Assembly: GCF_002865645.1 (NCBI RefSeq)
Contig: NW_020194685.1
Coordinates: 1,699,363 to 1,763,362 of the forward strand
Length of the DNA stretch: 64,000 nt
Reading direction: 5' to 3'
DNA from: Hyaloscypha bicolor E
Taxonomy: Eukaryota; Ascomycota; Leotiomycetes; Helotiales; Hyaloscyphaceae
This document shows positions 15,028-28,700 of this stretch, piece by piece. Under the pieces are notes generated by a model. It was not told the origin of the DNA. It worked only from the letters and a program-made list of their open reading frames with translations, and made no database searches. Positions within the stretch are counted from its first letter, which is position 1, and the number at the start of each line of letters is the position of its first letter. The position numbers and the translations under genes are program-made.

Positions 15028-15399
15028 GTATTTAAAGCTCTTTTCCTTTAATTCTATAAAGGATTTTAAATAAACTAATTTAGAACTATTAGAAATATAA
15101 GTATTACTAAAATAACGGAACCTCAGAAATATAAATATAAACTCTAGAATAATAAAAGTAAAAAGCTTTAGAATCTTTAGAGAAATCAGATATTTATACT
15201 TTTATAAATATATACTAGTAATATATTAGAAATCTCTTTCTAAAAACCCGAAAATTAAAGAACCTTAAATAAAGGCTACTTTTTAACCAAGTTCTAGAGT
15301 AATAGGCACCTATAGGCTAGTAATCTAACTACTACCCTCAAGCTTTATTCTATAACCTTATAGGCCCTATATATATACTAGTAATAAGACTACTAGAAA

Positions 15400-18300
15400 G
15401 AATATAATAAAGAAAAAGTATAATAAGTTAATTTCCCAGAATACTATATAACTAGGAACTATATTAATTTCCGCTAAGGCTTCTAGTAAAGCTTCTACTA
15501 GTTTAGGTTATTCTATTAGTAGCCCTTCCCGAACCGAATATCCCATTAGTATTTCTAGAGAATTTATAAATAAATCTATAGAAATAGAACTCTTTATTTT
15601 TATTATAAAGCTTCTGGAAACTAAAGACTATATTACTACTAGAGAGTTATATAAATAGGCCAAAGAACCTAATACCTTACTTTTAGATATTAATATTATT
15701 ATAAAGAGCTATTAGAAAAATATCTAGAAAGCTATTTTATATAAAAACGCCTATAGTTATAATAAAGCTATTCTCGAGAATACTAAACTCTATAATACTA
15801 AATTCGAGAATAATATTAAATACTATATAGCTATAGTAGATTAGCTTATAGTATTTCTAACTACTTTTGCTTTACCTGCTCTAGCTACTCTAAACCTCTC
15901 TTAAAAGAATTCCGAACTATCTCTTATTTATTTCTATCTAGGATCTCTTATATCTTATATTTCTTTTAGAAATACTAGAGTTACTAAGCTCTTAGATCTA
16001 ATTCTCTTTACTAGAAATTATACTATTTTTAATAACTAGCTAGTTTAGATTAAGAATAAGCTATAAGGAAATACTAATTTATATTTCTTAAAAGATCTTA
16101 AGATTATTTATATTTCTAGTAAACTTACTAGTAATACTCTCGCTCTAACTAATTCTTATATAGATAAAGATAGTCCGAATTAGTACTATTAGCTTTTAGA
16201 GTTCTATTCTTATCTAAAGAAGCTATACTCTAATCCTAATAAGATATAAAATACTTACTATAACTTTAGTAAGCTTTAAATATATTCTAGTTAAATATTT
16301 CAGGAATTCTATATTCTTTTCTTATAACTATTTATAAAAGGCAATATTAGTCTTTAAGATATTAAATATAAACTAAATAAGAAGTTTCTACTAAAGCTCT
16401 AGAAATTAATATATATATATTATAATAATTCTTCTATTAATACTATTTGCTTTACTTAATACTATATTATTAATAATTAGTAAATTAAGGCTATATATAA
16501 GAAAATTAAGAAATATAAGAAAATAGAAGCTATTCTAGCCAAGTTTATTTCTAGTACTATATTTCTATATATTTCTAAAAAATATACTTTTAAGAAAAAG
16601 CCTAAGGAGCCTATATTAATTACTTTTATTAAATATATATTCCCTTATAAGTATAAATAATATCTTATAAAAACCGAGAATCTCTTAATTATTAAGTACT
16701 TTAACTATAACGAGTTCGGCTACTATATTAGATACTATCCGGTTCTATATAGTAAGGAAATCAAGATAGCTCTTTCTAGAATTAAGCCGGGCTTAGTTTC
16801 TATCTTACTAGAATATATTATTCTAGTAAAATATTTAGAGAATTTAAGCTCTAATTCTAATATAAAACCGGGAAACAAGTACTTCTAAAGAAAGTCTTTA
16901 CTTTAGGGGCTTATAGTATAAATTTAGTAAAAATTAACTTAACTTATCTAATAAAAGGAAATATTCTTATAATATCTTATATTATTAATATAAATAAATT
17001 AGGAATCAAGTTTTTTTCCTTTATTAATACTAGAGCTAATAGTTATACTTTTATTAATATAAAGCTTATTTAGCTTATAAAGTAATTCTTAGAAATAAAA
17101 CCATAATTCTTTCTCTTATTCTATACTATATATGGTTTTAATAGAAAGCTAGCTAAGTCTATTAAGAAATATATAGAAGTCTTATTTCTAATTAATAAAT
17201 AAAGTATTAATATACCTATAATTATCCTAAATCTTAGAAATTATAATATTATTCTTAGTAAAAAATAGGTAATATATATTAATATTCTAGTTAATTATAG
17301 AAAATATAAGCTTATATAGCTAAAGAATAAGCCTAAATCTATATAATTTAATTATATTATTAGTATTTTATAATAATAGCTAAAGAAGTAACCTAATAAA
17401 AAGTATTAAAAGAATACTAATTAATAAGATTTTATTATAAGCTATTTCTAGAAACCTTTTATTCTAAAGTAGTTTTCTTTTTTTTAAACTAATTAGAGGA
17501 AATTATATAAGACTATAGAAAAGAAGCTTCTATAGCCTAATTAAAATATAATACCTAAGTAAAAGCTAAAGAAATAAAAAGAGGTTCTTAATAAAAAATA
17601 AATATTAGACCTAGCTATTCTTATTTCTATAATATTTAATTATATAACTAAGAAAGAAAATAATATTATTAGTTAAATCTCTATCTATAAAATTAATAAG
17701 AAGCTTAAAGCTCGGAAAAAAGAAGATATTTCTGGCTTAGAGAATTAATAGCTAGAAGAAATAGAGCTTTAGTAGCTATAGAAAATATTACTTCTAAAAC
17801 TTAAGAAATATGCCTCTATTTTCTCTAAAAAGAAATCTAATATTCTTTCTTTCTATAAACTATATAATTATAAGATTTAGATTAAAGGCCTAAAAGAAAT
17901 CGAGAATATTAGATATTAATTCCTCTAGTAATAATTTACTTAAAAGCTTTTAGAAATCAAGTATTTCTTAGAAAATAATCTAGTTAAGAGCTTTATTAAA
18001 GCTAGTTAGGCTCTCTTTACTTTCCTAGTTCTTTTTATATAAAAAGCAAATAAAGGTTTATACTTCTATATTAATTTCTATTATCTAAATAATATTATTT
18101 AAAAAGATTAATATTTTCTTTTACTTATTAATAAGACTTTAAGTTAATTATTTAAGGCTAAAATCTATATTAAATTAAATATTTATTAAGCTTTCTATTA
18201 TATAACTATAAATCCGGACTTTTAGGAGCTAATAATATTTCATATTTACTATAAAATATATAAATATAATATTTTCTGGGAAGGCCTTATAAATAGCTTG

Positions 18301-20760
18301 GCTATATATTAATACTATATAAATAATATATTTTTTAAATATCTAGATAACTTTTACATAATATATCTTAATAATATTCTTATTTATTTAGAGAACCTAG
18401 TAAAGTATAAATAATATATATGAAAAGTATTAGATTATTTATATCTTACTAGCCTCTAAATAAATATTAAGAAATCGGAATTTAAAGTTATATATATAAG
18501 ATATTTGGGCTTTATTATCTCTATATCTAGTATTAAAATAAATCCTAATAAAGTTAAAGTAATATATAACTAGTAATCCCTAAAAATAATTAAGAATATA
18601 TAGTTCTTTCTTGGCTTCTATAACTTTTATAAATACTTTATTAAAAAGTATAAATAGATTACTAGACCTCTTATTTTACTTATAAAAAAGAAGATTTTCT
18701 TTAAGTAATTCAAGTAATATTAAAAGGCTTTTACTTATCTAAAAGAAGTTATAATTTCTACTTTAGTTCTATAATACTATAATTCAGATTTGCCTATAAT
18801 AATAGAAACAGATATATCTAAAGAAGTAATTACTAGTCTACTTTCTTAATAAAACCTAAAAACAGGCCTTTAGTATCCTATAGCTTATTTTTCTAAAACT
18901 ATATTTCTAGTAAAGCTTAATTATAATATATATAATAAGGAAATACTTGCTATAGTATAAGTACTAGAGAAATAGAAAGCTAAGCTAGAGGGCCTTTAAA
19001 ATGCTTTTTTTAAGATTTATTCTAATTACTATACCTTAAAATACTTTATAATTACTAAAAAGTTCTTTTCTTAATAAGCTAGATAGGCTAAGCTTTTATT
19101 CTGCTATTATTTTAAGCTTATATATTATTCTAGAAAATTAAATAAGTAAGCAAATACTTTATTATAAAAATAAGATAAAGTAAATACTTAAAGCCAGATT
19201 AAGGAAAAGCTATAAACCCAAATACTTCTTCCTAAAAATAAGATTAATCCGGAGATTATCTATAACTTATAGCTTATAGTAATACTTTATAAAATTGGTT
19301 TACTTAATCCGGAATTCGGCCCTAAAAACCAAGTATATACTAAAGACTTTCCGGAAGAAAATATCTCTATTAGAGATATAATTTCCCTAAAAGAAAATAT
19401 TCTTTTAGAAGCTTTACTAGTAAACTTTACTATAATAGTTCTTATAGAAGTACTATTAGAAGCTCTTATTAAGTATAATAGTTTATAATTTATAAATAAA
19501 ATTCTATAGAATAATTATATATTACTAGATCTAGAAAAGCTATATATAATAGCCTAAGCTAAAAGTAATATTTGAATATTATAAGACGGCCTTTTTTTAT
19601 ATTATAGAAGACTTTATATTACAGAAAACGAAATAATTCCCGGACTACTTTTATAAACTATTCTAATTTATAAAGTATATAATAAACTTCTTTCTAAATA
19701 TTCTAGATATATAAAGCTTTATTAGCTATTAAAGAAGTAATATTACTAGCTATCTATAGGTAAGAATATTAATTAATACTATAGTAATTACTATACTTAT
19801 AGAAGATTATATATATCTAGAAATAAGAAACCTGATTTATTTTATTTTCTTCTAATTCCTAATTATCCCTAGTAATATATTACTATAGACTTTAAAAGCT
19901 ATTTAGAAAATAAATCGGGCTATAATATAGTTACTATATTTGTAAATTATTTATCTAAGTACCTAATTATAATTCTAGTATAAGATATAATTATAGCTAA
20001 ATAACTAGTATTTCTATTTTTACTTTATATAGTATATTAAATACGTATTTCAGAAATAATTATATTAGATTAGAGACTCTAATTTATATCCGATTTTTGG
20101 AGCGAATTTTATATAAGAATTAGTATAAAGCTTAAGCTCTCTATAGCTAATTATCCTTAAACGGACAAATAAACGGAGATTATTAATTAGTACTTTAATT
20201 AGAAATTATATCTCTATATTAACTATTACTAGAATAACTAGAATAAATAGGTTATTATAATTAATTATTAATAAGTTTTCTTTTAGTATAAAACTATTAG
20301 CTAGTTCCTATTTATAACTAAAAAGAGCTATAAGCCTTATATTTCTTTAGACTAGAACTTTCTTATTAAAGCTAACTTATCTAAAGAAAAGCTAAATAGA
20401 AATAAAGCTAAAGTATTAGTAAATTAATTATATAAATTATAGTAACTTGCCTAAGGCTATATAGAATAAATATAGGAATAATATATAGTATAAGCTAATA
20501 AGTACTATTATTTAATTAATTTTAAAGTCAGGAATAAAATATAGGTTACTATAAAGTACTAGAAATCCGATTATTTGAGCCAAAAGCTAGAGAACTAAAT
20601 AGAGGGCCTATTTGAGATTTTAGAATAATATAGCTACTTATTTCTCTTAAAACTACCGGAAACTATAAAGATATATCTAGTTTTCTATATAGAGAAGCTA
20701 TAAAAAGATTCTTAGAATTCTTTACTAAATTAAATAAATCCGGAACTGCCTCTATTAATA
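15400..20760 (+). pseudogene. Degraded gag-pol of Ty3/gypsy element
   Basis: Gag: the zinc knuckle at 16697-16738 reads YFNYNEFGYYIRYY, which has the C-x2-C-x4-H-x4-C spacing with each Cys and His replaced by Tyr (TGC/CAC to TAC). Protease: FINT near 17020 where DTG is expected. Reverse transcriptase: about 17890-18500 with IYLNNIL in the active-site strand. RNase H: about 18760-18990. Integrase: SDFW-containing stretch at about 20068-20100 and ANYP-stop-TDK-stop-TE at about 20140-20185, fitting the conserved regions after the second catalytic Asp. Stops occur throughout, so nothing is translated to full length. I did not see a clear chromodomain. Confidence 0.85.
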
Positions 20761-21183
20761 CTAGAGAATAGTAAATAAGAATACGGCATTAAACGGGTTA
20801 TTATAGTCAAGCTAGTAAGAAATAGGCTAAAGTATAGAATTTAGTAGGTTAGTTAGGATAAAGATCTAGTATAGTATCTAGCTTTAGTATTAAGTAATAG
20901 CCTTCTAGTTTTATAAAGTTTTTATAATAATAATATTAATATACTAGGATCTTTATAAAACCTATAATACTAGCTAGACTATATAAAAAATAATGCTTGT
21001 CTAGAACTATACGGAAATAATAATAAATCCTCCTAAATTATATAATAAAGGCACCGGTCTTTTATATATAATATCTATATTTGAGATACTAGTTTTATTT
21101 TGGGAAAGAGTATAGTATAAAATTAGATGAATTAATGGCTTTTATAAAGCTCGGGAACGAGCTTATTATAAAGGGGGAAGTAA

Positions 21184-21457
21184 TATTATAATTTCTAGAT
21201 ATCCGGTATGTGAGATACCTTACTAGATACTAGATACTTTCTAGATATATATAATATAGCCGCCTTACTAGGGAAGTATACTTGAAATATACTAGAGATA
21301 TTTAAAAGGCTAAGCTTCTTTAGAACTAGTATACTATAAGATATATATACTTTCTTATAGCCTCCTATATTTTAGTTTTCTCTTTCTTAGCTTTAAATTG
21401 TTTTTATAAGAGACTTTCTATCTTACTTTTTAAGCCCCGAATATTATACCTGTAATA
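21184..21457 (+). repeat. 3' LTR of Ty3/gypsy element
   Basis: Direct repeat of 274 bp matching the 5' LTR, followed by AAATA. A short purine-rich stretch (aagggggaag) lies just before it, where a polypurine tract is expected. Confidence 0.88.
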
Positions 21458-22725
21458 AAATAGTAATATATATAATAGGGAAAATAGATATAATAATTAG
21501 ATATATTTAAAATAATATAATTACGAATTAGAAATAATTATAAAAGATAAAATATAGAATTAGGCTTTTATTATAGAAAAGAATATAAATATATATATTT
21601 AAGGAAATATAATCTAGAAAATAATTAAGGTAGGTTAAACTAAATAGTAATAATAGGGAAATAAGAAAATAATATAATAGAAATATAAATATAGTAATAG
21701 TATTTGAAGTATTAGAATATAAAAAGAAATAATAAAAAAATTATAATATAAGTATATTCCGAATTTTTATTTATTTAGAGATATTTTTATTAATTTAAAG
21801 AATAATATAAAAGAAGGGAAATAATATAAGAAATATATAAAAAATAAAATATATAAATATACTAAAAATATTAGAAAAATATAAAATAAATATTAATAGA
21901 AAAAAAGTTAGAATAATAGAATTAAAAAATAACTTAGAATAAGATATTACTTTTTCTAAAACTAATTTATATTTCTTCTAAAAGCTAATTACATTTATTT
22001 AGTATTTATTAAAGTCGATTTATATAGTATAAAACTATTTAGTTAGTTAGAACTTTAAAGTAATATTTATATTTATAAAAATAATATTAAATATTTCGGA
22101 GATTATAGAAAAAAGAACTATAAGATAATATAAATAAGGTTTATAATACTATTATTAAGTTTGGAATAATTAATATTAAAATTAATATAAAATATAGAAA
22201 GATTAGATATTCTAAATTAGTATTAAAAATATAGAATTAAAAGTATTTTCCTAATTATTTAAATAATATTTAATAATAAGAATTATTAAATTATACTAGC
22301 TTTTTAAAAAAAAAAGTAACTAGTTCCTAGTAATAAAGTAGTATTATAATTAGAGAAAGGGTTTTATATAAGAGAAGTTCTCTTTATATAAAAGTAGAAA
22401 TATATAATATATTAATTAAGTCTTAGTATATACTTTTAAAGTAGCTATAGTTATATAAAAGAAAAAGTAAACTCTTTAGTATAAGATAAACTAGATATAA
22501 AATAAGCTTTAAATAGGTAAATCTAGTTTATTTAATATCTAAAAGATTTCCAGAATTATATATTATTAAGTGCCTTTAGAAATAATTATTAAATTTAATA
22601 ATATTTCTCTTTTCTTTATAAGGCTTCTAGTTTAACTATTTCGTCTATATAGGATTTCTAATTAGAAAGTTTACTTAAATATTATAAATAAACTTATAAT
22701 AATAATTTAAGTTAAAGTCGAGATC

Positions 22726-25700
22726 TATAAATATTATAGTCTAGCTTTAAACTAGTATAAGCCATAAGAATAGCTAGTTAAAAGAGTAAGTAAAGCTTCT
22801 AAAAGATTTCTAGTTTAATAAAATATATATAAAAGGCTCTTTTTTTTCTCTTTTTCTTTCTTTTCTCTATATATAATTATTATTTATATTATAAAAACTT
22901 TCTGGAAAGTATTATAATTCGGAATTAAAAGTCTATAAAGTAATCTTTTAATTCCCTATTTATTTTTATACTAAAAGAAATACTTTATATTTAATTCCTA
23001 AGATCTAGTAATAGAATCTTATATTAAGAATACTATCTAGTAATAATAATTAAATAATAATAAGAAATAAGTAATAATAAAGCTTATCCGATTTTTAGAA
23101 TAGTAATCTAATAATAATAGTCTCTAAAAGTTATAAATAATAGTCGGAAGGAAAAATTAAAAGATATATAAAGAATTAAAGGTAATAAGCTTTATTTTAG
23201 GTTAAGAAAAGCTTCTATTATTAGATACTTTTTTCTAGTTCTTTATAAAAGAAATATATTTTATTTTTTCTAATTCTAGTAATTCTAGAATATATATAAT
23301 AATACTAGTAGCTTTTTTGATTTTTTAAATATTATTTTATTTATAGTATTCTATAATTACTTTCTTTTCTAGTTCTATATCTATCTTAAAATATTTATTT
23401 ATAGATATATACTTATTATTAACTTTATTTTTAGAAAAATACCAGAATTTATTTCTTTTAATAAATTATTTAAGTTAATTCCTAGTATATATTCTTTAGA
23501 ATATAGTATTATTAAGCTCTTCTAGTATATAGTATTCTTTTAGTTAATTTATATATCTTATTTTATATAGGTTAAGCTAATAGTATAATAGTTTTATATT
23601 TCTTAATTTATTTTAATTTATTAGTTTAATATTATATATAAGAACTAGATTTTTTTTTTGAAATAGGCTTTAAATAAATCTAGTAAGTAATATTAAATTG
23701 CTTTTTTCTCTCTCGGTATTTTCTATTCTTCTTTATTCTAGCTTTTTTAATATTTTTATTTCTTATTTATTCTAGCTTTTTTAATATTTTTATTTCTTAT
23801 TTATATTTACTTTATATATATTTCTAGAAGTATTTCTTTATTATAAACTTTATTTTATCTAAGTATTCTCTAAATTAGAAAGTATATTTCTATAAATAAT
23901 ACGGCTTCTTTATTATAAATTATATAAAAAGAAATAAATCTAATTAGTTTATATATAATAATTCGGTTAGTAAATAGAATATATAATAATAAATTTATTT
24001 AAGGCTTCTTTTTACTTATTATAAATATAATAAATACTTAAATAATTAGTTAATATTCTCTTTTAATTATACTATTTCCTTAGAATTATAGGCTAAAATA
24101 ATAATTCTATTAATTCCTAGCTTATTAAGTTCCTGAATTACTATTTCTTTAAATTCTAATCTACTATTTACTTTAAGCTACCTAAATAAATTATATTTAT
24201 AAATAATTTCTTTCTAAATAAATTTAGTAATCTTTTTACTAGTTAGGTTTTTTAAAGATCTAGCTTTAATTTATTCTAAGAAGTCGTTTTTAGTAATAAC
24301 TAATAAGTTATATTCTTTATAGTCTAATAGTTTAACTATATTAATTCTAAGATAATAGAAAAGAAATATAGCTTTTTCTTATCTTCTTTTACTTTTATAC
24401 TAATAAACTTTATAAGTATTAATATACTTCCGTATATAATTATAGTAATCTTTCTAGTAATAGTAGCTAGCTACTAAATAAAAAGTACTTTTCTTTCTGG
24501 TATATCTAATCTTATTATAAAATTCTTTAATAATAAATTCTTTTTATTCTTAATTATTAATAATAAGTCGAGATAAATATACTTTAGATATAATTCTCTA
24601 TAATAATTAATCTTTTATATTATAATTCAAAGCTTTTTTATTTAACTTTTAAAACTTGGTTCTAGATATTTTTTCTAATCTAAAAAATATTATAAGATAT
24701 TATATAATATTCTAGTATTATTTGAAATAGCTATTATTTAAGAAATCTAGTAAAATAATCGAGTTATTAAATAAAGTATAGAAATTAGTATTATTATTTA
24801 CTATTTTACTAGAAGTTATATATAAAAGACTATAGCCTTTACTATATAACTTCCGGATATTATTATTTTTTAATATTACTAATTTATTTCTAGATATAAT
24901 AAGGCTTTAATTATTAATCTCTAGTAACTAGATATTATTATTCAAATATCTAATAAAGGTCTTAAAAGTCTAATTCCTTAAAATAATATTATATAACTAA
25001 ACCGGAACTATTTCCTTTAACTAAATCTTTTATTTAATAAATACTATTCTAATAGTATTAAGCTCTATTATTAACTATTTATTAATATTCTTATTATTTT
25101 TAGTATTATCTTTTTACTATAGGTATTTTAATAATTTATTAGTAATAATATATTTAATTTTCTTAATATACTTAATTTTAAAATCGAATAGTTAAATTCA
25201 TACTAGCTAATAAGTAACTAGAGCTCTAGAAAGATTTATAGCCGCTTTATTTAGCTATATAACGAGTATATTAGTATCTAGTTTAAGAATAAAGTAAATT
25301 TTATATAGCTAGAATTATACTTTCTATAAATATTTTACTAGTTCTTGGTATTTTCTTTTAGTAATATTATATTTCTATTTAGTATTATTTCAGATTCTAG
25401 ACTTATATTATATAACTTTCTTTTTTCCTTTATTATTATATTAATTAAAAGTTCTATTCTATTTATCTAGGCTAATATTTATTACTAATATAATTATTCT
25501 CTAATTTTCTAATAAATTATAATATAACTTATAGAGTATTAGAATAGTAATAAGCTTTTTTTAAAGAATTTATATAATTTATATTTATTTATTATTCTAG
25601 TTCTATATTATATCTTTCCTTATTAAGTAATAAATGAGTTTAGTAATAATTATAAAGCCTTTAATTCAAATATAATAATAAATAATAATTCTAATAAATG

Positions 25701-28700
25701 CCTTACTTTCTATTATATTATTATAATATTTTTATTTTAAGATTTTAGTAATTCCTGAGCTTAAAAGACTTCTTTTAAGTATTCTATAAATAAAGCTAAT
25801 AATAACTATATTATTATAATAGAACTATAATTTTTTATAATACTAGTTTTAGTTTATTTAATTCTATTTAGAATTATATCTAGATTTTAAAAGTATTTAA
25901 ATATAAAATACTAAATATTAGGTAAAATAAGCTATTTATTATAGTTTATATATAGTTTCTTAACTCTAATATTATTAATAAATAGTATAGTAATTTTAGG
26001 AAATAGATTTTTTAGAATAATTATAATAACCCATATAAACTAAATAACGGAATTAGTAGCTCCCTAAAATAATATAGTTATTTTTAGTAGTTCTAAAGGT
26101 ATTATAAATATAATTAAATCTGTATTATAAATATCTAATATAAATTAATTATATCCGGAAAAGAAATTAATTAGAGAAATATAAATATATCTAGTAAATT
26201 TCTTTAAGATCTTATTAATAGATAAAAATAAGTTAGTATTTTATAAGGTTACTAAATTTATTTTTATAGCGGTATTAATTAGTCTATAAGTTCTAGTAAC
26301 CTTTTTTATAACTAAAAACTATAGGTTTTAGTAAAATCTATTATATTTCTTAAAAACTCTATAATTTAAATATTCTAATAGTATTTTTATTACTATTAGT
26401 ACTAGAGCTTTAAAATATAGGAAATTCTTTTTTTACTAGGCTTTATATTTAATAGTTTTAATTAGAATAAATAAGTTAATATTTTTATAGACTTTTCTTA
26501 TTTCTTTCTAATTAAATATAATTATATCTTTTTAATTAATTATTAATTCTTGAAATATAGCTAGTTCTTTTTCCCAGAGCTAGTTACTAATATTTAATTA
26601 TTTAAGATATTCTAATATAAGTTATAAATCTTTTAAAATAGCTAATATCTTTAGTAAAAAGTAGTTTTTAGATTTCCTAGTATATTTCTATAAGTATTCT
26701 CTAGCTTTAGATTTCTTAAACTAGTCCGGATATTTACCTAGGCTTTCTCTAGTTCTATTATTAGTATTTACTAATTAAATTTTCTTATTCTTTATTTTAT
26801 ATATTTCTATAACTAGAAATAAACTATAGTTATTATTTTCTTCTTTAAAAGCTATAGCTATTTTCTCTAGTACTCTTTTTATTTAATTTCCGGAATCTAT
26901 AACTTTTCTATTTAGTTTTTTTCTAGTTAGATATAAAAAATATCTTTTTATCTAATATTTTAATATATTTTTTTTAAACTTCTATATATTCCAGAATTCT
27001 TTCTAGTTTTAAGTTCTATATTTCTTAGCTTCGAGAATATATTTCTTTATTATTAGGAAGTACTATTTTACTTCTCTTTTAGAAATATCTTTATTTAATA
27101 TTTTTTATTATTTCTTTTTCTATTAAATCTGGAATTATTTTTAATAATATTCTAATTAAAGTCTTTTCTATTTTAGTTTCTCTAAAAATATTATTAATTT
27201 CCTAAACTTCTAAATCCAAAATAAAAGAATTAGTAAGAAATCCTGGTATTTTCCTGTTTTTTCTAATATTATTACTAGTTATAATACTAGGCTCTATTTT
27301 TTCTTTTTATTTTTAGTTTCCTATTTTATATTACTTAATTCTTTAATTCTAGAAACTTAATATTCTTAAACTATTATTTTTTTCTATTTCCCGGTATTTT
27401 ATAAAAATAAAATAATTATAATAATACAAGTATTCTAGTCGTTTTTAGGGTTAGTAAATCTTCTATTCTATAAACTATTACTCTTATATATAATATTTAT
27501 TTTTATCTTTACTAAGAATAATTAACTAAATAAGATTTTTAAAGCTTTTTTAATTAAAAAAAACATATTTTTATATCTTATTTTATTTATAATCTTAGCT
27601 CTAAGTTTTATTATTTTTATAAATTCAAATTTAGCCTTAATAATAATAAATATTTAATAATTTATAGTATTATATATTATTTTACTAATATTTCTAGAGA
27701 TCTTTTTAAGGAAAATATTAATTTTAGTTCTAATATTAATTATTTCTTTATATTTAATACTTTTTTATAATTCTCGAAATACGAATTAGAAATATAAAAA
27801 TTATATAATATATTTATAAGCTAGTAATATCCGAATATTAATACTATTACTTTTAAATTAAATAATTCTATTAGTATTAAATACCTGAACTAGTATTTCT
27901 AATTCTTTAAATATTTTATTTATTATATAAACTATAATTACTAGCTTTATAAATTTTCTAGTATATCTAATTATATTTAATATAATAGTATTTCCTATTT
28001 ATAAAATAGTAAAATAAAAAGTATTATTCTTAATTTATTAGTTCTAAAATATAATAGCTAAATCTGGTATTTTTAAGGTATTAATAAGTATTCTTGTTTT
28101 TTTCTAAGTTTTTAGAAGTAAAATAGTTATTTTCTTTAGTAATTTTATTAGAATATTATTATTTATAAAAAGTAGTAATAAATAAATTCTAGTATTTATA
28201 TAAGTTACCTTAATATATTAGATAAGGAAATTAAAGTATTTTATATATATTAGATTAAGAGAATTAATATTATTTTAGTATAACTAGACTTTAGGAAAAT
28301 AGTAATATAAGAAAGTTTACTTAATCTAAGTTTAGGTTAGTAAATTAGTTTTATATAACTAGAGAAAAAGAGCTTATTAAAGATTTATTTTCCTTTATAC
28401 TAGTTTTATAAATGCCTTTTAGAACTATTCTTAAGATATCTTATAACTATTCTAATTTAATATTAATATATATAGTATTAGTTACTGCTTTTTTATCTAG
28501 GATATTTTTATAAATATATAAAGTTTATTTAGAGTAAATATACTAATTAATTCGAATATAAATAATAAATATATATTAATTAAGTTTATTTACTTTATTT
28601 ATTAATTTTTGTAATTCCTTAATTAAATACTTATATACTTTCTTATTCTAGCTATATAAGAGAATTATATTAGTATACTTGGATTTATATAATATTAAAT

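Larger units (their letters stand above)
14750..21457 (+). mobile_element. Full-length Ty3/gypsy LTR retrotransposon, RIP-inactivated, nested
   Basis: Two direct repeats (14750-15027 and 21184-21457) bound 6.2 kb of internal DNA. The flanks AAATA (14745-14749) and AAATA (21458-21462) are a 5-bp target-site duplication. Internal order is gag, protease, reverse transcriptase, RNase H, integrase, which is the Ty3/gypsy order. Visible landmarks on the plus strand are a mutated CCHC knuckle (16697-16738), a protease-like FINT at about 17020, YLNN in place of YLDD at 18364-18375, an RNase H-like TDIS near 18800, and integrase-type stretches near 20070-20190. Catalytic Asp appears as Asn and Cys/His as Tyr, which is G-to-A damage. 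Confidence 0.9.
10153..22725 (-). mobile_element. Unclassified 4.5-kb transposon, minus copy, split by two nested insertions
   Basis: Reverse-complement copy of the element at 505-5053, present in three pieces: 10153-13041, 14413-14744 and 21463-22725. The gaps are exactly filled by a mariner element and a Ty3/gypsy retrotransposon. Joining the pieces gives about 4.5 kb, the same as the plus copy. Similarity ends near 22725, where the plus copy ends near 505. The order of events is therefore: this element first, then the nested insertions, then RIP over all of it. The nested elements keep more recognisable protein motifs than their host. Confidence 0.75.
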
